Source: an uncultured Phascolarctobacterium sp.
GTDB lineage: Bacteria > Bacillota > Negativicutes > Acidaminococcales > Acidaminococcaceae
Direction of reading: 5' to 3'
Assembly: GCA_905207485.1 (NCBI GenBank)
Contig: CAJLLL010000001.1
Span: 49,736 to 113,735, forward strand
Length of the DNA: 64,000 nucleotides
In this document: positions 24,249 through 33,078 of the stretch, in pieces
Layout of the letters: each line of letters opens with the position of its first letter
Position numbering within the stretch: the stretch's first letter is position 1
Position numbers and translations under genes: made by a program
Notes under the pieces: model-generated
Seen by the model: only the letters and a program-made list of their open reading frames with translations
Database searches by the model: none
Told to the model about the DNA's origin: nothing

Positions 24249-24803
24249 TTAATCCCTGTTTTGCAATTCGTAAATGCTGTAAGCATCAATAATCTGTTTC
24301 AAAATATAATCGGGCACCGGCACTGCCGTTTCCATAATGCCCTTAATGTTTACCCTAAAGGCAACGTCCTCGTATTTTTCGCCGCCGTAAGTTTCGCAGC
24401 TGAACGAAGTACGCATAAATTCATCTTTAAAGGTGCAGTATTTAAGCACATCGCGCTTGCGCTGCAAATCCCACTCACGGTAAAACTCATATAATTTTTT
24501 CTGCGCCTCGGGCGGAACATCCATGCCCACCACAACGCTGCCATCCATAGGCGTACAGTCCAAATCTTCGTAAACTGTGCCGTCGGCAAGTTCAATGGTA
24601 ACAGTCATTACATAATCAACATCATGAAATTCGGCGTTTTTAATCTGCCATTTATCGTGCCATTTTTGTATGCACGCCGGGCAGATGAATTTTGCCTCTT
24701 TTACGGTGTTGTTAATGTAATTATCTTTATAATACAAAACGCCGCCTTCCGGCGTAAAGGTTTCGCCGCATTCAGCACAGATTAGTTTTACGCTGCGAAT
24801 CAT
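24249..24803 (-). CDS. Zinc-ribbon protein of unknown function
   Basis: I do not recognise this 184-residue protein. It starts with a zinc-ribbon-like pair of CxxC motifs (CAEC at about 10-13 and CPAC near 42-45), with YKDNYINNTVKEAKFIC between, as in small DNA/RNA-binding zinc proteins. The rest is mixed alpha/beta with many charged residues (EFYREWDLQRKRDVLKYC). ATG 24803 (MIRSVKL) is preferred to the GTG three codons upstream, with AAGGGG eight bases upstream. It is followed by prfC at 11 bases, so a translation-related role is possible but unproven. Confidence 0.75.
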   Translation of the reverse strand: MIRSVKLICAECGETFTPEGGVLYYKDNYINNTVKEAKFICPACIQKWHDKWQIKNAEFHDVDYVMTVTIELADGTVYEDLDCTPMDGSVVVGMDVPPEAQKKLYEFYREWDLQRKRDVLKYCTFKDEFMRTSFSCETYGGEKYEDVAFRVNIKGIMETAVPVPDYILKQIIDAYSIYELQNRD

Positions 24804-24828
24804 AACTTGCACCCCTTTTGGCAGGATA

Positions 24829-24862
24829 TAAAAAAGCCTTCACGGGGATTTCCCGTAAAGGC
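24829..24862 (-). terminator. Terminator of tRNA-Pro
   Basis: Minus-strand stem GCCTTTACGGG/CCCGTGAAGGC followed by TTTTTTAT, about 14 bases beyond the tRNA CCA. Confidence 0.8.
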
Positions 24863-24875
24863 ATTTGTTTCGGAA

Positions 24876-24952
24876 TGGTCGGAGCGGCGGGATTCGAACC
24901 CACGACCTCTTCCACCCCAAGGAAGCGCTCTACCAAGCTGAGCCACGCCCCG
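24876..24952 (-). tRNA. tRNA-Pro (anticodon GGG)
   Basis: Cloverleaf on minus: acceptor CGGGGCG/CGCTCCG (one G-U pair), anticodon stem CTTCC/GGAAG with loop TTGGGGT (anticodon GGG), T-arm GTGGGTTCGAATCCCGC, discriminator A and encoded CCA. Confidence 0.96.
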
Positions 24953-24997
24953 AAACACAAGTAATATTATAAACAACTAAAAGCTAATTGTCAAGCA

Positions 24998-25915
24998 TTA
25001 ATTATCAACTGTTCTTGCGCCTTCGGTATCAAGTTTTAAAACATGGTACACTGCCTGCTGGCCTGCTTTTTCAAAAGCTTGCTGCATGGCAAGCCCAATT
25101 TTGCCGCAGTCTGCCTTCGGGCTGGCATAAGCCATTAAGGTAGAACCCGCGCCGCTGATAATTGCGCCGTAAGCGCCGGCATTTTTTGCTGCTTTAAACA
25201 CAGCCTGCGTGCCGTTAATAAGCGGCATGCGGTAAGGCTGGTGCAGTTTATCTTCCAGTGCATCCGGCAGATACTGGTATTCTCCAGTTAACAGCGTGCT
25301 TACCAAAAGCGCGCTGCGCCCGGCATTAAATACAGCATCCTTGTGGCTTACAGTTTCCGGTATCGCCTGACGCGCTTTAGCTGTAGAAAGCGGCTCCGAC
25401 GGAACGCAGGCCACAAAACGAAGTTCACGCGCCGGTATAAAGCGCAGGCTGTTTGCTTTGCCGTAGGCCATATAACTTACGGTAAAACCGCCCAAAAGCG
25501 CCGGCGCTACGTTATCTGGATGGCCTTCAATTTCCGTAGCATAATTTACAAGCTGCTGTTTGGTTAAAGTATTGCCGGTTAAATAATTGGCTGCCATCAG
25601 CCCTGCCACTATGGCGGTGCTGCTGCTGCCAAGCCCGCGCGAAAGCGGGATGCGGTTATGCATGGTAACTTTTAAACCGGTATAGCGGCGGTCTGTAAGT
25701 TCGTTCCACAAACGGAAAAACGAGGCAAACGCCAGATTTTTACCGCTGGCGTGCAGCCGCCCGCTGCCTTCGCCGGTTACTTCAAGTTCAAAACCGCGTT
25801 TTGTAAGTTCATAAGTAAATTCGTTGTATAAATTGCAGGCTGCGCCCAACACATCAAACCCCGGCCCGCAGTTTGCCGAAGTTGCAGGCACAATAACCTT
25901 TACAAAACTCCTCAT
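24998..25915 (-). CDS. thrB: Homoserine kinase
   Basis: A 305-residue GHMP kinase that phosphorylates homoserine to O-phosphohomoserine, the substrate of ThrC. The ATP-binding loop is PLSRGLGSSSTA (90-101); motif 1 is PATSANCGPGFDVLG (10-24) and motif 3 contains GAIISGAGSTLMAY near the C-terminus. It follows hom by four bases. Together with the ACT regulator and hom it makes the threonine branch operon, while thrC is separate at 5.7 kb. Confidence 0.95.
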   Translation of the reverse strand: MRSFVKVIVPATSANCGPGFDVLGAACNLYNEFTYELTKRGFELEVTGEGSGRLHASGKNLAFASFFRLWNELTDRRYTGLKVTMHNRIPLSRGLGSSSTAIVAGLMAANYLTGNTLTKQQLVNYATEIEGHPDNVAPALLGGFTVSYMAYGKANSLRFIPARELRFVACVPSEPLSTAKARQAIPETVSHKDAVFNAGRSALLVSTLLTGEYQYLPDALEDKLHQPYRMPLINGTQAVFKAAKNAGAYGAIISGAGSTLMAYASPKADCGKIGLAMQQAFEKAGQQAVYHVLKLDTEGARTVDN

Positions 25916-25919
25916 GTCC

Positions 25920-27221
25920 TTACTCCACGCTGTCGTCTTCTACATGGATGACGCTGCAAACTTCTTTAATAACAGGCAGGCCTTTTAAAGTCTGCACTGC
26001 CATCTGCATATCAAGTTCCGAAACATGATAGGTAATTACCACAAGTTCTGCAATCTTGTCGCCTACCATTTGTTTTTGGATAACTTTTTTAAGCCCTACG
26101 TTTTGTGCGGCAAAAGCTGCGGCTATCGCTGCCAGCACGCCCGGCCTGTCTGCAACGTGCAAACGGATATAAAACGGCGAAAGCATATCTTCGAGCTTGC
26201 ACAAATGCTTTTCATCAAAGCAGGTGCAGTTAATGCGCCCGGTAGATTGATGCACCATATTGCGGGCAACGTCGATAATATCGCCGCAAACGGCGCTTGC
26301 TGTAGGCAGCCCGCCTGCTCCGCGCCCCATAAACATAGCTTCGCCCAGTGCATCGCCTTCCACAAACACGGCGTTAAACACATCGTTCACGCCTGCCAGC
26401 GGATGGCTTACCGGCAGCATGGTAGGCCTTACGCATACGGTAATGCCCTTTTCTTCATCATGTTTGGCAATGGCAAGCAGTTTAATGGTATAGCCAAGTT
26501 CTTTGGCGTAATCAATATCGCACAGTTTTAAACTTTCAATGCCCGATACCATCACATCATCAAGGCTGATGCGCGTATTAAACGCTATGGAAGCCAGTAT
26601 TACCAGTTTGCGTGCGGCATCAAGCCCGCCTACATCAGCCGTCGGGTCAGATTCGGCATAGCCTTTTTCCTGTGCCTCACGCAGCACCTCATCATAATCC
26701 ATGTTATCGTGCAGCATTTTGGTAAGCATGTAATTGGTAGTTCCGTTTACAATGCCCATAACGGAGGTAATACGGTTTGCCGCCAGGCACGATTTTAACG
26801 GGCGGATAATAGGTATGCCGCCGCCTACCGCGCCTTCAAACATAAAATCAACATTATGGGTTTCTGCCAGCGGAAACAGCTCTTTGCCGTATCTGGCAAG
26901 CACATCCTTATTGGCAGTTACTACATTTTTGCCATGTTCCAAAGCTGCGGCAATGTATTCCTTGGCTGGATGCTCACGCCCGATAAGTTCTACAACAATA
27001 TCTATTTCCGGGTCGTTTACAATATCCTCAAAATTATCCGCAACAGCATATTTTTTGCTGATTTGCGCCGCTTTTTCCTTATTACGCACTAAAACTTTTT
27101 TTATTTCTATTTTGCAGCCTGCCTTTTTGGCAATTTCGGCACTGTTATTTTCCAGCACATGCATAACGCCGCCAGCAACAGTGCCCGCGCCCAAAAGGCC
27201 TACATTAATACATTCTTTCAA
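25920..27221 (-). CDS. hom: Homoserine dehydrogenase
   Basis: A 433-residue NAD(P)-dependent enzyme that reduces aspartate semialdehyde to homoserine. The N-terminal Rossmann motif is GLLGAGTVAGGV; the catalytic domain has TANKDVLA, FEGAVGGGIPII, GIVNGTTNYMLTKM and AESDPTADVGGLDAARK with the catalytic Lys. A C-terminal ACT domain (about 350-425, LHVADRPGVLAAIAAAF) probably mediates threonine feedback. It lies 32 bases after the ACT regulator gene and four before thrB. Confidence 0.96.
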   Translation of the reverse strand: MKECINVGLLGAGTVAGGVMHVLENNSAEIAKKAGCKIEIKKVLVRNKEKAAQISKKYAVADNFEDIVNDPEIDIVVELIGREHPAKEYIAAALEHGKNVVTANKDVLARYGKELFPLAETHNVDFMFEGAVGGGIPIIRPLKSCLAANRITSVMGIVNGTTNYMLTKMLHDNMDYDEVLREAQEKGYAESDPTADVGGLDAARKLVILASIAFNTRISLDDVMVSGIESLKLCDIDYAKELGYTIKLLAIAKHDEEKGITVCVRPTMLPVSHPLAGVNDVFNAVFVEGDALGEAMFMGRGAGGLPTASAVCGDIIDVARNMVHQSTGRINCTCFDEKHLCKLEDMLSPFYIRLHVADRPGVLAAIAAAFAAQNVGLKKVIQKQMVGDKIAELVVITYHVSELDMQMAVQTLKGLPVIKEVCSVIHVEDDSVE

Positions 27222-27253
27222 ACTGCTCCCCCCGAACTCAAACGTCAGGCTTA

Positions 27254-27697
27254 TTAAACCTGGCCCAAAACTTCAAGGCGTTTTACGCCGTCAATCATGC
27301 GCAGTTTATCAAGCAGCGCTTCCAAATCAACCGTAAGATTTTTGGTTTCAATGGAAATAGTGGTATTGGCTACTCCCTGCAAAGGAATGCCCTGATTAAT
27401 GCTCATAATGCTGCCGCTATCGCCTGCTACGGTGTTCAGCACGCGGGAAAGCACGCCCGGTTTGTGTTCGAGCAGCAGAGAAAGGGTAATAATTTTTTCT
27501 TTGCTTGCTTCATAAAACGGAAATACATAATCTTTATATTTGTAATAAGCGCTGCGGCTCAGACCCATTTTTTCAACGGCCTCATTAATGGTTCTGATTT
27601 CGCCGCGTTTTAAAATTTCCTTAACCTTAATGGTTTTCTTAATTGCTTCTGGCAGAATTTCCTCTCTCACAAGATAGAATGTAGATTTTTCTGACAT
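27254..27697 (-). CDS. ACT domain protein (UPF0735/PheB-like) preceding hom
   Basis: A 147-residue protein with an N-terminal helical HTH-like part (residues 20-55: IKVKEILKRGEIRTINEAVEKMGLSRSAYYKYKD) and a C-terminal ACT domain (about 70-143: LLLEHKPGVLSRVLNTVA). This UPF0735/PheB-like family usually stands directly upstream of hom-thrB in Firmicutes. It may sense an amino acid and regulate the operon or enzyme, but its target is unknown. Confidence 0.88.
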   Translation of the reverse strand: MSEKSTFYLVREEILPEAIKKTIKVKEILKRGEIRTINEAVEKMGLSRSAYYKYKDYVFPFYEASKEKIITLSLLLEHKPGVLSRVLNTVAGDSGSIMSINQGIPLQGVANTTISIETKNLTVDLEALLDKLRMIDGVKRLEVLGQV

Positions 27698-27742
27698 GAA
27701 ATCATCTCCCTAAAATATTTTTTACTGCATACTTATAGACAT

Positions 27743-27748
27743 ATTATA
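27743..27748 (-). promoter_or_regulatory. Extended -10 element of the ACT-hom-thrB operon
   Basis: TGTTATAAT on minus (TGn before TATAAT), 46 bases upstream of the ATG. No clear -35 at the right distance, which suits an extended -10 promoter. Confidence 0.5.
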
Positions 27749-27810
27749 ACACTGTTTCGTGGTAAAAGCCATATGTTTTTATAATTTTACTGTAATTTTC
27801 TTATAATTCT

Positions 27811-27848
27811 AAAAATAAAACACATTCTGCCATTTATAGCAGAATGTG
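27811..27848 (-). terminator. Terminator of the plsY operon
   Basis: CACATTCTGC/GCAGAATGTG stem with an eight-base loop followed by TTTTATTTTT on minus, just after the plsY stop. Confidence 0.85.
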
Positions 27849-27857
27849 CCGTTAATT

Positions 27858-28475
27858 TTATTTTTTTAAATCTTCCGCATGTCCCTGGCGGATTTTACTT
27901 TCAGTGCCATTTAAAAGGCGTTTAATGTTATCCTTGTGGCGGATAATTACAAACGCCGCCGCTATGCCGGCAAATATCAGCACCGGCAGCGGATATCCAA
28001 AATACCACGCCAAAAACGGAGCGCATAACGCACCGACGCAGCTTCCAAGCGATACATAGCGTGTTGTAAGAACAATGGCAAGCCATACCAAAAAGCATAC
28101 GCCGCTTACTTTGGGCATTAAAAAGATTAAAAGCCCAAGCCCAGTAGCTACGCCGCGTCCGCCTTTAAAACCGAGGAACAGTGAATAATTATGACCCAAA
28201 AGCGCGCCGATAGCCGCAAACAGCACAACGTACATATCGCCCGTAAGGGTTTGTGCAAGGTAAGCTGCTATAATGCCCTTGCCGGCATCGCACAAAAGCA
28301 CCAGCGCCGCCGTTTTGCCGCCAACAGTGCGGAAAACATTGGTGCTGCCGATATTTTTGCTGCCGTACTGGCGTATATCAATGCCGTGAACAGCCTTAAC
28401 AAGCCACAGCCCCGAAGGAACAGAGCCGCAAACAAACCCAACGGCAAACCATAATGCAAACATCATTATATCCAT
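27858..28475 (-). CDS. plsY: Acyl-phosphate:glycerol-3-phosphate acyltransferase
   Basis: A 205-residue polytopic membrane enzyme that acylates glycerol 3-phosphate from acyl phosphate, the first step of phospholipid synthesis. Conserved segments are GSVPSGLW with the GS catalytic loop, YGSKNIGSTNVFRTVG, and GHNYSLFLGFKGGRGVATGLG. There are five or so transmembrane helices. It is 11 bases after der; plsY-der adjacency is common in Firmicutes. Confidence 0.96.
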   Translation of the reverse strand: MDIMMFALWFAVGFVCGSVPSGLWLVKAVHGIDIRQYGSKNIGSTNVFRTVGGKTAALVLLCDAGKGIIAAYLAQTLTGDMYVVLFAAIGALLGHNYSLFLGFKGGRGVATGLGLLIFLMPKVSGVCFLVWLAIVLTTRYVSLGSCVGALCAPFLAWYFGYPLPVLIFAGIAAAFVIIRHKDNIKRLLNGTESKIRQGHAEDLKK

Positions 28476-28486
28476 TTACCCAGCCT

Positions 28487-29815
28487 CTATTCGTCTTCTT
28501 TTTTGCCGCGGATTATCATCGTCAGCGGCGTGCCTTCAAAACCGAATGCCTCACGCAGTTTGTTTTCCAGATAACGCTGATAGGAAAAATGCATGATTTC
28601 CGGTTCATTAACAAAAATAACAAACGTAGGCGGTTTAATTTTAACCTGCGTTGCATACAGAATTTTAAGGCGCTGGCCTTTATCGGTCGGCGGCGGGTTA
28701 ACCGCAACGGCATCGGCAATAACCTGGTTCAGCACGCTTGTTGCAACACGCATGGCGTTTTGTTCGGCAACATAGTTAATAACTTCCGGCAAGCGGTGAA
28801 TGCGCTGCTTGGTAAGCGCAGATACAAACACAACCGGCGCATACTGCATAAAAATAAGCTCTTTGCGCAAAGTTTCTGTATAACGCAGGGTGCTGGTTTC
28901 ATCTTTTTCGTAAGCATCCCATTTATTAACTACAATAACAATGCCCTTACCAGCTTCATGAGCATAACCGGCAATTTTTTTATCCTGCTCCGTTACGCCG
29001 TCCACAGCGTCAATAACCATCAGCACAACGTCGCTGCGGTCAACGGCGCGCAGGCTGCGGATAATGCTGTATTTTTCAATCGGCTCGTCAATTTTGCCTT
29101 TGCGGCGCATACCGGCCGTATCAATAAACAAATATTTCTGCCCATCGCGCACAACCGGAGTATCAATAGCATCACGAGTAGTACCGGCAACATCACTGAC
29201 AATGCTGCGTTCCTGCCCTACCAGCGAATTAAAAATGGAAGATTTGCCAACATTAGGGCGGCCGATAAGGGCAACTTTAATCTGGTCTTCGTCGTTATCA
29301 AACAAACCTGCCTTGTTTGTAGGGAATTTGGCAACAACGGCATCCAATAAATCGCCAATGCCCAGATGGTTGGCCGCAGAAATCGGCAGCGGCTCGCCCA
29401 AACCAAGGTTATAAAACTCATAAACATTTAATTCCTGTTTCGGAGAATCGGCTTTATTTACCGCAAGTACAATAGGTTTGCCGCTTTTGCGCAGAATTTT
29501 TGCCACTTCGGCATCTTCCTGCACAATACCGCTGCGCGCATCGCAGACAAACAAAATAACGTCTGCCTCTTTAATGGCAATTTCCGCCTGCTGACGGATA
29601 GATACGGCAATGGCATCGCTGTTCATAATTTCGATACCGCCGGTATCAACCATCATAAACTGATTATCCAGCCAGTCGCCTTCAGCGTACAGACGGTCGC
29701 GCGTTACGCCCGGCGTATCTTCAACAATGGAAATGCGGCTGTTTGCAAAAATATTAAACAAAGTCGATTTGCCAACATTAGGCCTGCCAACAATGGCAAC
29801 TATCGGTTTACTCAC
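28487..29815 (-). CDS. der: Ribosome biogenesis GTPase Der
   Basis: A 442-residue tandem GTPase required for 50S assembly. Each G domain has a P-loop: GRPNVGKSTLFN at residues 10-21 and GRPNVGKSSIFN near 185. DTGG (G3) and NKAD/NKWD (G4) motifs are present in both halves, followed by a KH-like C-terminal domain. The start is GTG with GAGGT eight bases upstream. It lies between cobO and plsY. Confidence 0.97.
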   Translation of the reverse strand: MSKPIVAIVGRPNVGKSTLFNIFANSRISIVEDTPGVTRDRLYAEGDWLDNQFMMVDTGGIEIMNSDAIAVSIRQQAEIAIKEADVILFVCDARSGIVQEDAEVAKILRKSGKPIVLAVNKADSPKQELNVYEFYNLGLGEPLPISAANHLGIGDLLDAVVAKFPTNKAGLFDNDEDQIKVALIGRPNVGKSSIFNSLVGQERSIVSDVAGTTRDAIDTPVVRDGQKYLFIDTAGMRRKGKIDEPIEKYSIIRSLRAVDRSDVVLMVIDAVDGVTEQDKKIAGYAHEAGKGIVIVVNKWDAYEKDETSTLRYTETLRKELIFMQYAPVVFVSALTKQRIHRLPEVINYVAEQNAMRVATSVLNQVIADAVAVNPPPTDKGQRLKILYATQVKIKPPTFVIFVNEPEIMHFSYQRYLENKLREAFGFEGTPLTMIIRGKKEDE

Positions 29816-29832
29816 TGTCTTAACCTCACTCT

Positions 29833-30357
29833 CTAAAAATCTATGCCTGCTCTGGATGCTGTACCCAAATGGAAATAGTGCTTAACTTCCTTCATATCCG
29901 TAACAAGGTCGGCTATAGCGCAAAGTTTTTGCGGCGCACCGCGACCGGTACAGATAATTTCTGTCCCGCCCTTATGCGCGGAAAGAAAATCAACCACTTC
30001 ATCCACCGGCAGCATGCCAGTCTGTAATACTATGTTAATTTCATCAAGAATAATAATATCGGCGCTGTTATTTATAATGGCATCTTTGCCCTGTTCCCAG
30101 CCGTTGCGCGCCATATCCAAGTCTATTTTATCGGGATTTTTGAAATTTACGAAAACATCACGCCCAACCTGCTTCAGTGTAAAGCCGGGCAGAAGATGTG
30201 CGCCAATGGCTTCGCTGTAATCAGGGTCATCTTTTAAAAAGGCAAGCATTAAAACACGCGCCCCGCGCGCGCACGCCCTAAAGGCAACGCCAAGCGCGGC
30301 ACTGGTTTTTCCCTTGCCGTCGCCTGTATAAACCTGTAATTTTCCGTACCCCTTCAT
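29833..30357 (-). CDS. cobO: Cob(I)alamin adenosyltransferase (CobO/BtuR type)
   Basis: A 174-residue ATP:corrinoid adenosyltransferase. The P-loop VYTGDGKGKTSAALG is at residues 9-23, DIIILDEIN is the Walker B segment and ICTGRGAPQ a later family motif. It makes adenosylcobalamin (coenzyme B12) for B12-dependent mutases, which fits a propionate/succinate-metabolising anaerobe. It lies nine bases after the DUF512 gene. Confidence 0.93.
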   Translation of the reverse strand: MKGYGKLQVYTGDGKGKTSAALGVAFRACARGARVLMLAFLKDDPDYSEAIGAHLLPGFTLKQVGRDVFVNFKNPDKIDLDMARNGWEQGKDAIINNSADIIILDEINIVLQTGMLPVDEVVDFLSAHKGGTEIICTGRGAPQKLCAIADLVTDMKEVKHYFHLGTASRAGIDF

Positions 30358-30366
30358 ACTGCCACC

Positions 30367-31647
30367 CTATCTTTGCAGAAGTTTGTACAAATCGCCTGCC
30401 GCAGCCGCACGGTGAACCGGTGCGCCGCAGTTTTTGCAAAACTCTGCGTAACTCATATCATCCAAAAATAAATCGTCGCTGTTTAGTACAACTTCCGGCA
30501 AAATAATGCTTTCCGCGCCTTTAACAGCGTTTAAAATATCCTGCCCGCACAAAAGACCGGTTACGTTAACCGTGTTGCCGAAAAACTCATTTTCCACTGC
30601 AACAAGCCTGTGTTGCATACCGGTTTTAGCATTAAAGCCTTCAATAAGCGGCAGCAAAACCTTATAAGCACTGGTACCGACCGGTATAACGCTGTTTACA
30701 CTGCCTTTAAGCGGCGCTATCTGGGCTGCGTTCTGCCATTCTTCCAAAAAATTGCGGCTTAAGCCGATGCCGTTTTCAAGCTGCGGGAAGCCGTCATACC
30801 ATTCTGCCTGCGGCAGCGGCATGCCTGCCAGAATATAAAACTCATCGCCAAGATATACAAAAGATTTGCCAAGGCTTTGGCGGCATTCTTTCTGCCATTC
30901 GGTAACCATTGTTACAATTTCACGCGCTTCTTCCGGCGTAAACAGGCGCAGCGGCGTTAAATGCGCACGGTTTTTGGTAAGGCCAACCGGCACAACGGCC
31001 ATTGTTTCCACCATTGGCGCAAGTGCGCGCAAATCGGCATAAGTACGTTTCAAAACTTCGCCGTCATTATAACCCGGGCAGCACACAATTTGCGTATGCA
31101 CGGTAATGCCTGCTTCAAACAGGCGGTGCAGCTTATCCATAAGCTCACCGGCAAAGCGGTTTTTCATCATGGCGCAGCGCACTTCCGGGTCAGTTGCGTG
31201 TACAGAAACATACAGCGGCGAAAGGTGCGTTTTTATAATACGGTCAAAGTCCTCATCTTTCATATTGGTAAGGGTAATAAAGTTGCCGTATAAAAAAGAC
31301 AGGCGGTAATCGTCATCACGCACATAAAGCCCCTTGCGCATGCCCGGTATCATCTGGTCTACAAAGCAGAATACGCATTTATTGTAACAAGTGCTTACCT
31401 TGTCAAAAACTGCGCTTTCAAACTCCAGCCCCAAATCTTCATCTATATTTTTTTCAATGGTTACTTTGCGTTCAGCACCGGCAGCATCAGCTACTGTAAG
31501 GGTAACTATTTCATCTGCCAGCAAAAAACTTAAATCTATAATATCGCGTACACTGCTGCCGTTAACCGCAAGCAGGCTTTCGCCGGCTTTAATGCCCGCT
31601 GCCTGCGCAAGGCTGCCGTGTTTAACGCTGCTGATTAATCCTTGCAT
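30367..31647 (-). CDS. DUF512 PDZ-radical SAM-like iron-sulfur protein
   Basis: A 426-residue member of the DUF512 family. It has an N-terminal PDZ-like domain (about 1-65: GSLAQAAGIKAGESLLAVNG) and then a radical SAM-type domain with CYNKCVFC (C87, C91, C94), consistent with a 4Fe-4S cluster. The C-terminal DUF512 part contains GEDFYIL-like residues (YLGDEFYILAGMPLP) and GTSAYKVLLPLI. The gene usually precedes der in Firmicutes. Its reaction is unknown. ATG 31647 (MQGLISS) has AAGGAG five bases upstream; an upstream start (31671) is less likely. Confidence 0.9.
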   Translation of the reverse strand: MQGLISSVKHGSLAQAAGIKAGESLLAVNGSSVRDIIDLSFLLADEIVTLTVADAAGAERKVTIEKNIDEDLGLEFESAVFDKVSTCYNKCVFCFVDQMIPGMRKGLYVRDDDYRLSFLYGNFITLTNMKDEDFDRIIKTHLSPLYVSVHATDPEVRCAMMKNRFAGELMDKLHRLFEAGITVHTQIVCCPGYNDGEVLKRTYADLRALAPMVETMAVVPVGLTKNRAHLTPLRLFTPEEAREIVTMVTEWQKECRQSLGKSFVYLGDEFYILAGMPLPQAEWYDGFPQLENGIGLSRNFLEEWQNAAQIAPLKGSVNSVIPVGTSAYKVLLPLIEGFNAKTGMQHRLVAVENEFFGNTVNVTGLLCGQDILNAVKGAESIILPEVVLNSDDLFLDDMSYAEFCKNCGAPVHRAAAAGDLYKLLQR

Positions 31648-31763
31648 AAAAACTCCTTCATTTAAAAACACTTTGATAGTTTATATTATAACTTCAAAAT
31701 TGTCAAATTGCAAAAACATAATGTTAAATAATGTATTAACAGTACTGAAAGCGCGTGTCCGGC

Positions 31764-31805
31764 AAATAAAAATAAGGCATTGCACCTTAAATGCAATACC
31801 TTATT
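31764..31805 (-). terminator. Terminator of rarA
   Basis: A 14-bp stem with one wobble (AATAAGGTATTGCA...) and a seven-base loop, followed by TTTTATTTG on minus. The 5' arm includes the rarA stop codon. Confidence 0.8.
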
Positions 31806-33075
31806 CTTTATCATGCAGTGCTTTTTCCGCACCGATGTTTTTCGGAAAATAATATTTTCTGCCTGCCAGTTCATCCGGCATATATTGCTGCTGTACCCAG
31901 CCGCCGGGATAATCATGCGGATATTTATAACCTGCGCCATGCCCCAGCACTTTGGCGCCGGGGTAATGAGCATCGCGCAAATGCTGCGGCACTGTGCTGT
32001 GCGTTGCTTTGGCATCTGCCCTGGCATTAAAAATACCCATGCAGCAGGCATTGCTTTTAGGGGCATTAGCAATATAGCATACTGCCTGCGCCAAAGGAAG
32101 CTGCGCTTCCGGCAGGCCTATAAAATGCGCTGCCTGCGCCGCCGCGTTTGCCACAACCAGCGCCATCGGGTCGGCATTGCCAACATCTTCTGCCGCGCAT
32201 ATTACAATGCGCCTAGCAATAAAACGTACATCTTCACCGCTTTCAAGCATTTCCGCAAGATAATGCAGTGCAGCATCAGCATCACTGCCGCGCATGCTTT
32301 TTATAAATGCCGATACCGTATCATAATGGCGGTCGCCCTTTTTATCATAGCGTTTAAAGGCATCGCCCATTACATTTTCAAGCACTGCGCCGTCAATGGT
32401 TTTTACGCCGTCCGGCAGCATAAATTCTACCTGTTCCAATAAATTCAGCGCTATGCGCGCATCGCCGCCGCTAAAATCAGCAAGCGCTTCCATGGCATCA
32501 TCCGTCATGACAAGTTCCTGCCTGCCATAACCGTTTATTTTATCGGTAAGCGCTTTTTGCAAAATTTTCTTTACTGCGTTTTTATCAAGCCGTTCCAGCC
32601 GGATAATTTTCATGCGGGATAACAGCGGCGCATTAACTTCAAAAAACGGATTTTCGGTTGTCGCGCCGATTAGAATAACCGTGCCGTTTTCAACATACGG
32701 CAAGAGTACATCCTGCTGGGCTTTGTTAAAACGGTGTATTTCGTCAATAAAAACTATCGTGCGCCCCATGCCGCCGTAAAGAGCGTCACGCGCTTCGCCT
32801 ATAAGCTTGCGCAGTTCGGGCACGCCGCTTGCCACAGCGTTAAGTGCTACAAAACGGCTTTGCGTCATGTTGGCAATAATATGTGCCAGTGTCGTTTTGC
32901 CTGTGCCCGGAGGCCCGTAAAACAGCAGCGACTGCAAGGCATCGCGTTCAATCATCCGCCTGAGCGGGCTTGCCGGCCCAACTGCTTTTTCCTGCCCGGC
33001 AAAATCGCTTAAACGCCGCGGCCGCATCCTGTCTGCCAAAGGCTTTGTTACTGTTTGTGCAAATAAGCTGTCCAT
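31801..33075 (-). CDS. rarA: Replication-associated recombination protein RarA (MgsA)
   Basis: A 424-residue AAA+ ATPase of the RarA/Mgs1/WRNIP1 family that acts at stalled replication forks. It has the Walker A GPPGTGKTTLAH at 56-67, Walker B IVFIDEIHRF, sensor 1 IGATTENPFFEVN, and the C-terminal MgsA domain with AWHYLAE-like GSDADAALHYLAEMLESGED. It follows tcdA by three bases, the same order as yrvM-yrvN in Bacillus subtilis. Confidence 0.96.
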   Translation of the reverse strand: MDSLFAQTVTKPLADRMRPRRLSDFAGQEKAVGPASPLRRMIERDALQSLLFYGPPGTGKTTLAHIIANMTQSRFVALNAVASGVPELRKLIGEARDALYGGMGRTIVFIDEIHRFNKAQQDVLLPYVENGTVILIGATTENPFFEVNAPLLSRMKIIRLERLDKNAVKKILQKALTDKINGYGRQELVMTDDAMEALADFSGGDARIALNLLEQVEFMLPDGVKTIDGAVLENVMGDAFKRYDKKGDRHYDTVSAFIKSMRGSDADAALHYLAEMLESGEDVRFIARRIVICAAEDVGNADPMALVVANAAAQAAHFIGLPEAQLPLAQAVCYIANAPKSNACCMGIFNARADAKATHSTVPQHLRDAHYPGAKVLGHGAGYKYPHDYPGGWVQQQYMPDELAGRKYYFPKNIGAEKALHDKE

Positions 33076-33078
33076 AAT

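Noticed and set aside
28454..29350. 298-residue plus-strand open frame
   Set aside because: Antisense shadow of der, which has complete GTPase motifs on the other strand.
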